A DNA stretch of 10,364 nucleotides from Cylindrotheca closterium (lineage: Eukaryota; Bacillariophyta; Bacillariophyceae; Bacillariales; Bacillariaceae): contig CAKOGP040002063.1 of the NCBI GenBank assembly GCA_933822405.4, positions 1 through 10,364 on the forward strand. Reading direction: 5' to 3'. Below are positions 1 through 7,485 of this stretch, piece after piece. Every line of letters starts with the position of its first letter. Positions within the stretch are counted from its first letter, which is position 1. The translations under genes were made by a program, and so were the position numbers. The notes under the pieces were generated by a model. That model saw only the letters and a program-made list of their open reading frames with translations. It was not told the DNA's origin and did not search any database.

Positions 1-1
1 G

Positions 2-976
2 CCAGACATTGAACATGGACATGTGGCAGCCCAGTTCTATGTGGGACTATCCTCTCTTGTTAGCGACGTCTATGGTGTCACTTCGGATGCTCAATTTCTC
101 CAGACATTACAGGACAACGTACGGAAGAGAGGAGCACCATCCAAACTTGTGAGCGATCGGGCGCAAGCACAAGTTTCCAAAGCAGTGAAAGACTACCTCC
201 GTTGGCTATGCATTGATGACTGGCAAAGCGAACCGCATCGCCAGAACCAGAACCCAGCTGAACGAAGATACCAAGATGTTAAACGATTAGCCAACAGGAT
301 TTTGGACCGCACCGGTGCACCTCCTAGTCTATGGCTCCTAGCCCTTCGCTATGCATCCTTTGTCTACAACTATACTGCTGTCAAGGGTCTTGGATGGATG
401 ACTCCGATCCAAGCGCTGACCGGTATCACCCCAGATGTTAGTGTACTCCTCCGTTTCCACTTTTATGAAAAGGTATACTATAAAACAGAAGAACCGGCCT
501 TCCCTTCTGACTCTCCGGAGTCCCTTGGTTACATGGTAGGCATTGCCGAGCACGTTGGTCATGCCATGACCTACAAGATCCTGAACCCAGAAATGAATAA
601 AATATTGTTTCGTTCGGAAATCCGCTCTGCTTCAACCGACACTGATGCCAACAAACGTCTTCATACATCTGATGGGGAGGACTTGTCAACCCCTACAATA
701 ATCAAATCCAGAAACGACAAATCTAAAGTTCAAACCGTTGTTTATTCCAGTGACGACGAATCAGATTCTGAAGACGTTCTTGTGGAAAACAGTGACCTCA
801 TTGGTCGAACATTCCTTCTTAAACCAGATAAAGAAGGCTATGTCAGATGTGCTGAGATTGTTGAGCTTATCGACAAGCATGAGCACAACACGACCAACAA
901 GCCTGAACATATTCGTTTTCGCGTGAGCATTAACAAAGTGAATATGATGATATCATGGCATACAATGAGATCCTAG
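2..976 (+). pseudogene. Integrase core and C-terminal part of copia pol (5' truncated by window edge)
   Basis: The frame is already open at base 2 and enters from outside the window; the GTG at 23 is an internal codon. It encodes the second half of an rve-type (DDE) integrase core. The second catalytic Asp lies in KLVSDRAQ and the catalytic Glu in QNPAERR, about 35 residues apart as in retroviral integrases. The first Asp should lie just left of the window. After the core comes a copia-style C-terminal stretch (LLRFHFYEKVYY, then LGYMVGIAEHVGHAMTYKIL), an acidic serine-rich spacer (SSDDESDSED), and a segment starting IGRTFLLKP that is common in diatom copia elements. The frame ends at TAG 974-976, but the protein similarity carries on in the next frame from about 946 (DDIMAYNEILERLE), so I infer loss of one base at about 944-945. 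Catalytic residues visible here are intact. Confidence 0.88.
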
Positions 977-1623
977 AGCGTTTGGAAGCCGATATGGAGA
1001 ACCCGATAGTTTGGAAGTTCAAGCGAATCGTTTCCCATCAAGGACCACTTTGACCTGACCATCCATCCTACATGGGTTCGACCTACAACGTAACCATTGA
1101 ATGGGAGAATGGGGAGATCACTCCCGAACCACTGAGCATCATTGGAGCCGATGACCCAGTGGCATGTGCTATATACGCTAGAGAGAACAATCTACTGGGT
1201 TTACCTGGTTGGAAACGCTTTAGAAGTATAGCAAAGAAGGAGAAGAAACTTCTTTGCCTTATTTACCAAGCCAAGCTCAGATCGTTCCGTACAGCACCAA
1301 GATACACGTACGGATTCGAGATCCCGAAGGACTACAAAGATGCCCTTCGACTTGACAAAATCCACGGCAACACCAAATGGCAGGATGCCACTAAAGTCGA
1401 GATGGATCAGCTTGCCGAGTACAAGGTCTTCATTGATTTGGGGAGGGGAACCCCAATACCAAAAGGATACCAAAAGATTCGAGTCCACTTAGTCTACGCC
1501 TGCAAACATGATGGCAGACATAAAGCAAGACTCGTAGCTGACGGACACCTGACCGATGTACCACTGGATAGTGTCTACTCTGATGTTGTTTCAATTCGAG
1601 GCTTGAAGATGATGATTTTCTAG
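946..1623 (+). pseudogene. Copia pol linker with chromodomain-like stretch and start of reverse transcriptase
   Basis: This continues the polyprotein in the frame beginning GAT at 946. It reads DDIMAYNEILERLEADM, then WKFKRIVSHQGPL, hits TGA at 1051-1053, and resumes in the same frame with PDHPSYMGSTYNVTIEWENG. The stretch from about 1072 to 1225 (YNVTIEWENGEITPEPL, then DDPVACAIYARENNLL) has the look of a chromodomain: an aromatic-rich strand pair, then E-P-L, then a helix with A..YA. Downstream, FRTAPRYTYGFEIPKDYKDAL and KIRVHLVYACKHDGRHKARLVADGH are the N-terminal fingers of a copia reverse transcriptase. The frame ends at TAG 1621-1623; similarity resumes at once in another frame (LAELNGLELW), so one base, probably a C of TTCCTA, is missing near 1617-1620. 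ATG 1072 is not a genuine start. Confidence 0.85.
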
Positions 1624-3000
1624 CTGAACTGAATGGACTGGAACTATGGGCTGCCTATATTGGTAATGCCTACCTAGAAGCCTACACTAAGGAGAAGGTA
1701 GCAATTGTAGCCGGACCAGAGTTTGGACCACTTCAAGGCCACTCTCTTATTGTGTCAAGAGCTTTGTACGGATTACGTTTGAGTGGAAAACTGTGGCATC
1801 AGAGGTTTTCAGCATGTCTAGAGGAAGAAGGATTCTTTCCTTGCAAGGCAGAGCCAGATATTTGGATGAGACCAACTGCTGACGGATCCTCATACGAGTA
1901 TGTGGGAGTGTATGTTGACGAGCTTGCGATGGCAATGAAAGACCCACAAGCTTTTGTAGACAAACTGATCAAAGTCTACAAGTTCAAGCTGAAGGGCACA
2001 GGACCACTTGAGTTCCACCTTGGATGTGACTTCTACAGGGACGAGCATGGGGTACTTTGCATGCACCCAAAGAAGTACATTGACCGCATGGTAGATAGCT
2101 ACCAACGCATGTTTGGTCAAAAGCCAAAGACCAACGTGTGGTCACCATTGGAGAAGGGAGATCATCCAGAATGCGATACATCCGAGCTACTTGACTCTGA
2201 AGGAGTCACTCAGTATCAATCGTTGGTTGGTCAGTTCCAATGGGCAGTCTCTTTAGGAAGACTGGATGTCACTACCGCGGTAATGACTCTGTCTAGTTTC
2301 AGATCAGCACCCAGAGTTGGTCATTCGAACCGTGCAAAGCGGGTTTGTGGCTACCTAGTAAAGTTCAAGGAAGCTTGTATCCGTTTCTGCACTGGACTAC
2401 CCGATTACAGCGATGTCCCAGAACCTGTATTCGATTGGGCCGCCTCTGTATATGATTGTCCAACTGAAGAGATTCCAAGTGATGCACCCCCACCACTTGG
2501 GCTTGCAGTCATCCTCACTCACTACGTGGATGCAAATCTCTACCACTGTCTTTTGACAGGCCGGTCGGTTACAGGTATCATTCACATGATGAATGGGACT
2601 CCAATCGATTTCTTTTCAAAGAAGCAGTCAACCGTTGAGACTGCTACTTATGGTTCTGAGTTTGTAGCTGCCCGAACCTGTGTTGAACAGATTATGGACC
2701 TTCGGCAGACCCTGAGGTACCTTGGTGTGCCAATCAAAGGTCGAAGCTACATGTTCGGTGATAATGAATCTGTTGTGAACAGTTCTTCCCGACCTGAAGC
2801 TAAGCTACACAAGCGACATGTTGCATTATCATTCCACCGTGTGAGAGAAGCAGTAGCATCCAACATGTTATCTTTTATCCACATTGACGGTGTTCTCAAC
2901 CGCTGATATTCTCAGCAAGCATTGGGGCCATCAGCAAATCTGGCCACTATTACGGACTCTAATGTTCTGGTCTGGTGATACTGCTGATCAAGAGGAATAG
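1617..3000 (+). pseudogene. Reverse transcriptase and RNase H of copia pol, catalytically altered
   Basis: The frame is open from 1617 to a TGA at 2904-2906. It covers the reverse transcriptase palm (LAELNGLELWAAYIGNAYLE, SRALYGLRLSGKLWHQRF, KAEPDIWM, VYVDELAMA, LKGTGPLEFHLGCDF) and a copia RNase H (HYVDANLYHCLLTGRSVTG, FFSKKQSTVETATYGSEF, MFGDNESVV). Copia elements have Asp in the motif A position of 'DIGNAYL'; here the codon 1656-1658 is TAT (Tyr). The YVDD box reads YVDE, with GAG at 1920-1922. Both changes hit metal-binding residues, so polymerase activity is not expected. The last RNase H block (ADILSKHWG, then a tail ending SGDTADQEE) is in another frame, 2902-3000, with TAG at 2998-3000, after an indel near 2901. 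The RNase H residues D, E and D before that break look intact. Confidence 0.9.
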
Positions 3001-3014
3001 GTCCTCTCACTTTG

Positions 3015-3028
3015 CCCCATTTGGGGAG
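3015..3028 (+). other. Polypurine tract just before the 3' LTR
   Basis: The purine run TTTGGGGAG (3020-3028) directly abuts the TG of the LTR and follows the pol stop codon by 19 bases, which is where plus-strand priming occurs in LTR retrotransposons. The G-run is also half of a short palindrome, CCCCA (3015-3019), TT, TGGGG (3022-3026). The tract assignment follows from its position and composition, not from any experiment. Confidence 0.65.
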
Positions 3029-3111
3029 TGACAGCATTCTAATAGGAACGGGACTCGTGACTCGACCTATAGGATTACCAGGTTGAAGTGTAGCCTGTGC
3101 CTTGCACGCGT

Positions 3112-3121
3112 CGCACGTGCG
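3112..3121. promoter_or_regulatory. E-box/G-box palindrome in the LTR
   Basis: CGCACGTGCG is a perfect 10-bp palindrome centred on CACGTG (3114-3119), the core recognised by many bHLH and some bZIP factors. It lies in the presumed U3 part of the LTR, about 40 bp before the bZIP-like site. Function is inferred only from the motif and its location. Confidence 0.25.
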
Positions 3122-3157
3122 TGAACCGCTACACACCATTGATTTAGCGTAGAGAAT

Positions 3158-3171
3158 GCTGAGTCATCAGC
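3158..3171. promoter_or_regulatory. bZIP (AP-1/GCN4)-like palindromic site in the LTR
   Basis: GCTGA and TCAGC are exact inverted arms around GTCA, and the core TGAGTCA (3160-3166) is the classic AP-1/GCN4 half-site pair. LTR promoters often use such sites. Binding in this organism is an inference; the site lies about 130 bp into the LTR, a plausible U3 location. Confidence 0.3.
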
Positions 3172-3328
3172 GTTCTGCGATAATTCTAGAGATTTGCGTG
3201 GAAAAGTGATGAACGATCGCTTTTCTCACTGCACGTTGTTTTACCTGAATTGATCTCTATCATCTTGTAGAATAGCAGTCGCACTATAGGCTTTAAGTCT
3301 ATCTATCTACTTTCATTTATTTCTGTCA

Positions 3329-3578
3329 CCCCGAAGTTCTCGAGTTCAAGAATCGGACTAGAGCTCGGCAGGAGAACATCAACCAGAGATTGAAACGTTT
3401 TCACACTATTGGAACTCGTTTTTGTTATACTGGGGACAAGCATGAAGTCGTTTATACTGCCTGTCTCGTTTTGGTTCAATAAGATATTGAGAATGGCCGT
3501 CCTCTGAATAGCGTCATCTAGTGCAATTGTACTTTGTTTCTCTATTATTTATAGTTTGTATTGTTTTGTCTTTTGGGA
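3329..3578. other. Intergenic DNA after the LTR; nothing recognised
   Basis: This is the 250-bp flank directly after the LTR end, moderately AT-rich toward its right side. I find no coding frame with recognisable content, no RNA gene and no repeat. It begins with CCCCG, a candidate 3' copy of the target duplication made by the retrotransposon. Confidence 0.5.
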
Positions 3579-3674
3579 AAGTTCCCTAAAAGTACCCGGC
3601 AAATTCCCTAAAAGTACCCGGGAAATTCCCTAAAAGTTCCCGGGAAGTTCCCTAAAGTTTCCCTTTTTTCCCGG
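3579..3674. repeat. 22-bp tandem repeat array, three full units and degenerate fourth
   Basis: The units are 3579-3600, 3601-3622 and 3623-3644, each close to AAATTCCCTAAAAGTACCCG plus GG, with one to three differences between units. A fourth, diverged unit starts at 3645, loses its regular end in a run of T, and finishes with CCCGGG at 3669-3674. Units carry short inverted pairs (GGGAAATTCCC across the unit junction, and the palindrome CCCGGG). There is no unique spacer between units, so it is a minisatellite-type array and not a CRISPR. It ends about 300 bp before the start codon of the HEATR6-like gene. Confidence 0.9.
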
Positions 3675-3975
3675 GTGTCCGTCCAGACAAACGGGTCATA
3701 CGTCATACTATAACGTTCGTCTTGTCCGCGCGAAAACACGAAATTTCGATGATCGGAGAATCTCGAAATACACGTTTTTGCCACACGGTCCAGCAGGTTC
3801 TTTTCTTGTTTTGAAAAGGTAATGGACAAAGATGCTATAATAGCTAAGGGGTCTCCACTGAGACTTGAGGGTTAACCCGAAACTAGGCACTACGCAAAAA
3901 AAGATATTGAGTTCTGGTGGCATCAACCTGGTCCGGGGCGAAATTTCTGCACCCTAGGGTACTGATATAGACACG
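3675..3975 (+). promoter_or_regulatory. Probable promoter and 5' leader of the HEATR6-like gene
   Basis: This 300-bp stretch lies between the repeat array and the start codon. It contains GCGCGAAA (3728-3735), which fits the reverse E2F consensus, and a perfect 10-bp palindrome CGAAATTTCG (3739-3748). A short upstream frame of 17 codons (3822-3875) would be in the leader if transcription starts before it. No TATA box stands out and the start site cannot be placed. An in-frame TAG shortly before ATG 3976 rules out an upstream extension of the coding region. Confidence 0.35.
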
Positions 3976-6900
3976 ATGGGTTTAACACTCGAAACCAGTA
4001 GTTCAGTTTCCGACGATGTCACAGAGGCCCCTGGGTCAAAGACGATGAGCAGATGGAATGCTCTAAGACCAGAGAACGGAGTGGAGAAACAGCATCTCAG
4101 GGAGAGAGAAGGCAAGAAGAATGATGAGAGTTCTGTTAGCTACAAGCGAATTGTAGGTCATCAAAGAACCAACAGTACAAGTCATGCAAAAACGAACAGA
4201 ACCAATTTCGACGAAAGAACATCATTGATCGCTTTGAGAAGACTCCTTCAATCATATGAACAGGGATTACAGGAGGAATCATTTATAGTTTCCGAAGTTA
4301 CAAAAACCTTAGGAGGCTATGAAAAGTTTTTTCGTGGGTTGCCATCCAGGGCAGCCGATTCAGAATTACTACTCGTCCTGTGCAAACTCCTTCGGATAAA
4401 TGATTCTGTAGTTCACCGAACACTGGAGCGACTCATTGAGTCGGTGCTGGAGGATGGATGCAGCCTCCGTTCCAAGATAGAGGTTGCAATGTGTATTGAC
4501 GCACTCAGCAAGAGCTGCTACCAATTTCCCTCGGACTCAAGTGTTCGAAGATCGCTGGCCGTCATTGTGGCTGATTGTGGGCACATTCTTCCGGCCGAGG
4601 ATTTGGCCCAAAACATCGTGGCACCCCTTCTATTGCCAAATCTTGAATCGATGAACTCTAATCGAATGCTATTCACAAAGACTTGCAAGGCAATTTCTGC
4701 TCTGCTTCTCAACCAAAGCCATAAATCAGCCATTATTGCGCCATTGGTAAACGATATTGCGCCGGACGGAACAGAAGAAGTAGTTGCTAATCCAATACGG
4801 CAACGGCTATTCTCATCCTTAGAGCGGCATCTCGTTGGACGACATGTAGGAGCTCACTGGAGAGTAGAAGCGTCCTGTCACTTGCTTACTGACATTATTG
4901 ATTCCACGATCAAGGTTGACAGGAGTTTGAGCCCCGACGCTAGAATCAGCCTTCGTCTATCGCAGACGCAAGACTTTTTCCTTGAGTCTCTGCATGAGGC
5001 TAATCATCCCGTCTACATCACAGCAACGTGTCTTCTGCGATCGTTGCTTCGATATGATCTACAATTAGGCAATGGTTCTATTTCCCAACCGATGCTAGAC
5101 CTGCTGTCACGGATACTTTTCGATCCGGAACATTCTCAGGCTCGCAGAATCAACCAGTGCTCTTCGGCCAAAGATCGCGGATATGTATTTGGGAAGTACT
5201 TGGCACTTGTCCATTCATTGTGGTTGGACAAGTCTATCGACACGGAAGCAGGTAAAGCAACCCTAGAATGCCTTGCAGAAATTGTATCGGCATTGCCCTG
5301 GGACCGCTGGATATCTGGTGATAAGCTTGCGGGAAGTGGGCCCGAGTCAGGGCTTTGTCGAAGATCCACAAACTTTCTCCTAGGCTTGACAAATGTTGCA
5401 AGTGTTGTTGTTTCCAGTTGTGATGAAAAGTCCGTCGCCACAACAGCTTGCCTTGTAGAGAGCTACTTATACGCCACCAAGGCAGGGCATTATGAGCTCT
5501 CGCAATTTTCGATGAAACTGTGGTCGACGGTTGCAGAAGCATCGCTTTCTCACCCTTCTGTACTGGTCAGACAAGAGCTCGTATCTACATTGGTTAAGAG
5601 CTGTGGGGGTCAAATCAGACCGGACGGGAAAACAACAACAATGTATGAGCCAGCCCAGAGGTGGCTCATGAGCAACTCTTCGGAACGCTTTCTGGATGGT
5701 CTCTTTATTATAGTTGGGCGTGCTTCCTCTCCTTCTCACCCCGCAATTAAACTCTTATCTTCAATCCTTCAGGGCTGCCCACGAATTGGGTCTTCAGATT
5801 GCTGGAAGCGGTGCAAGATTTTGTTTTCATCTGTTGATGAGATTGATGCAAGTATCAGTTGGTTGGTCATTCTTGATGCGGTAATCTCTGGACGAAGAGT
5901 GTTTGATGACTGCAGCTCTTCGATCGAGCCAATCAAGGAAGTAGTGTTCAAGGCACTCTCACTATCTTTGAACAACTCCTTTGTTAAAATTCAATGCTTG
6001 GGTTTGTCACTGTTTGGGTCATTGTCAACGAATGACTGGAAACAAATGAACTTTGGATATCGGAACATAAGTCTTCTATTGAGCTCAGCTCTGAATCTAT
6101 GCAAAGACGGAAACCATAATGTACGAAGTTCGGGATGCAAAGCCATTGGTCAATTTTGCACATGCTACATACCTGGTGCCAGTATTACCTTTTTTTTGAC
6201 TGACAATCATCTCCGGAGTGTAGTCGATTTGATTCGCAGTAGGATGAGTCTTGCTCTTCTTGATGAGAAAGCTCAAGTGCGATCGATGGTTAGTCCTGCA
6301 ACGGGTTTCCTTTGAAACTGAGTATTTCATCCTTCTTACTTTTCATTCTATCTAGGCAATGTTTACCATGGGAAACCTCGCACATGCTCTACGTGCTAAC
6401 GGGGGAGGCAAGCTCCACGCAAGTGTTTTGGTTGACACGTGCACGACTGTGCAAGCAGCAATGGAGGATTCAAGTGATAAGGTATGTATTTCTTTCTTTG
6501 TCTACGTAGTGACGATAGTGGGATTTCTCAAGTTTTGAATCATAATGAAGGTGGTGGTAAACTCTATACGTGCTGCGGGACATTGGGGTTATCTTTTTGC
6601 ACGTCGGAGAATCGAGGGTGGACCACAAAAGCTTGCACATTTAATCAGCGCTCTAGTAGATGCACTAGTCGCTTCTGTTGAAACTCTTTCGAACGAAACT
6701 GATTCGTTGACTTGGAAGAAACGGGGGGCGATGAAAAAGTACGGTTGCGGAGTCTGTCACTCTTTAGGTTGCATATTTGAAGGATCGGTTGACCTAGAAA
6801 ACGAAAGTTTGCAGATTGCATGCACGAGGGCAACTAAACAAATGATCACCTGTGTAGAACACTTTTGGTCGCTCAGCCTGAAGCTTACTTTCTCAGCAAT

Positions 6901-7406
6901 GATTGCGCTCGGAAAGCTAAGCAGCAATGATTTATCTCGAATATGCGAAGGGTCTGGATTTCTTGGAGCTGCAATCGCCACCTGCACCTACCAACTACAC
7001 GAGGTAAGGAGTAGTTGCAAATGTTATCAGTAACTTTGGACCAAGTACTGATTTGTCGCTGTAGAATGATTGCAGACCAATACGAATTCTCAGTACAAAG
7101 CAACACCATGAAATGGAGGTGTGCCTGCTTCATCTTTTGGCCGCTGCATCTCCACTTGACGCGTCTGCAACTCTGGAGAAGGATTATTTCTCTCAGGCCA
7201 CACTGTCGTTTTTGTATTCCTGGATGGTGAATTGTAACGTAAATAGTTCAACATTCGCGATCTTTGCGGTCGGGCTGAGAAGATTTCAATTTAAGTTTGT
7301 CGACGTCTCTTTGGAGCAGTCATTCATGAGTCGGTCGCTTGACGATGGCACGAGGAGTGAGGCAGCGTCAATGCATCCTGATTTTGACGATGGTAGTGAA
7401 CTATAG
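3976..7406 (+). CDS. HEAT-repeat protein, HEATR6-like (four exons)
   Basis: Proposed exons are 3976-6288, 6356-6481, 6551-7003 and 7065-7406 (TAG 7404-7406), all joined in phase 0, giving about 1,077 residues. ATG 3976 has A at -3 and G at +4 and is the first ATG after an in-frame stop. The protein is almost wholly alpha-helical. After a basic, Ser/Thr-rich N-terminus (1-75) comes a solenoid. The last third has successive HEAT units with the pattern VR..A..ALG: VRSSGCKAIGQF (about 716), VRSM-AMFTMGNL across the first junction (about 767), KVVVNSIRAAGHWG across the second (about 813), KKYGCGVCHSLGCIF (about 875) and LKLTFSAMIALGKL (about 924). This order resembles the C-terminal part of animal and plant HEATR6, which is of similar length (about 1,180 in human). 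HEATR6 has no firmly established biochemical role; such solenoids are protein-binding scaffolds. Another ARM/HEAT family remains possible for the N-terminal half. Reading straight on without splicing would stop at TGA 6313-6315. Confidence 0.8.
6289..6355 (+). other. Intron 1 of the HEATR6-like gene (67 bp)
   Basis: The donor is ATG|GTTAGT and the acceptor is CTATCTAG|GCA, preceded by a pyrimidine-rich run. Removal joins residue 771 to 772 in phase 0 and restores a HEAT motif (VRSM-AMFTMGNL). An in-frame TGA at 6313-6315 makes the unspliced reading end early. Confidence 0.82.
6482..6550 (+). other. Intron 2 of the HEATR6-like gene (69 bp)
   Basis: The donor is AAG|GTATGT and the acceptor is AATGAAG|GTG. 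Joining gives SSDK-VVVNSIRAAGHWG, a typical HEAT-unit start, in phase 0. The nearer AG at TACGTAG would put a stop in frame, which favours the 6550 acceptor, although its pyrimidine tract is poor. Confidence 0.75.
7004..7064 (+). other. Intron 3 of the HEATR6-like gene (61 bp)
   Basis: The donor is GAG|GTAAGG and the acceptor is CGCTGTAG|AAT, phase 0. Without removal the frame stops at TAA 7031-7033. With it, the last exon adds 113 residues ending in an acidic tail (HPDFDDGSEL). Confidence 0.78.
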
Positions 7407-7485
7407 AACAACTAAGAGATATATTTATATTGTCTCAGTTCTGCGTGCACACAGCCAATTATGTATTTACGATTTCACGAAACAC
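7407..7485. other. Short convergent intergenic spacer (79 bp)
   Basis: This spacer separates the stop codons of two genes that run toward each other. It is AT-rich at its left (AGAGATATATTTATATTG) and must hold, or lie within, the 3' ends of both transcripts. The 3' untranslated regions therefore probably overlap. No canonical AATAAA is present. Confidence 0.6.

Larger units (their letters stand above)
1..3328 (+). mobile_element. Ty1/copia-type LTR retrotransposon (diatom CoDi-like), 3' part, degenerate
   Basis: The domain order integrase, linker, reverse transcriptase, RNase H, polypurine tract, LTR is that of Ty1/copia elements, in which integrase precedes reverse transcriptase. Blocks such as KLVSDRAQ, SEPHRQNQNPAERR, KAEPDIWM and ATYGSEFVAARTCVEQI read like copia elements known from diatom genomes (CoDi). 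The window opens inside integrase, so the 5' LTR, gag, protease and the first integrase Asp are outside. One copy-long polyprotein is broken by three inferred frame changes (near 944-946, 1617-1620 and 2901) and one TGA at 1051-1053, so this copy is non-autonomous. The right end is set by the LTR terminus at 3328. The flanking CCCCG (3329-3333) could be one half of the 5-bp target duplication; the other half is not visible. Which CoDi lineage it belongs to is not resolved. Confidence 0.93.
3029..3328 (+). repeat. 3' LTR of the copia-type element (300 bp)
   Basis: The segment begins TGACAG (3029-3034) and ends CTGTCA (3323-3328), a perfect 6-bp inverted terminal repeat of the TG..CA type that marks LTRs. 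It sits next to the polypurine tract, and its 300-bp length is ordinary for copia LTRs. Inside are a 10-bp perfect palindrome CGCACGTGCG (3112-3121, containing an E-box CACGTG), a bZIP-like site GCTGAGTCATCAGC (3158-3171), and a hairpin-forming stretch at 3198-3229. No second LTR is in the window, so the boundaries rest on the terminal repeats alone. Confidence 0.78.

Noticed and set aside
1051..1053. Programmed stop readthrough or selenocysteine at the in-frame TGA
   Set aside because: The same polyprotein has three other lesions and lost reverse transcriptase residues, so simple decay explains the TGA.
3343..3375. tRNA-like B-box (GAGTTCAAGAATC)
   Set aside because: The final invariant C of the box is misplaced and no cloverleaf arms can be paired around it.
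3579..3674. CRISPR array
   Set aside because: The 22-bp units abut directly with no unique spacers, and the setting is a eukaryotic nuclear genome.
3822..3875. Upstream short coding frame of 17 codons before the HEATR6-like gene
   Set aside because: Its place in the transcript is unknown and its product is not recognisable; it is mentioned only as a possible leader frame.
3481..3912. 11-bp direct repeat AAGATATTGAG at about 3481 and 3902
   Set aside because: Two short AT-rich copies 420 bp apart without other matching ends are likely chance; they do not bound any element.
5136..5542. Long minus-strand frames of about 100 codons opposite the HEATR6-like exon 1
   Set aside because: They overlap a well-supported coding exon on the other strand, have no recognisable domains and are shadows of its codon use.
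6187..6196. Possible frameshift in the T-run of the HEATR6-like exon 1
   Set aside because: The frame reads smoothly through it (SITFFLTDNH) into further HEAT units, so no shift is needed.
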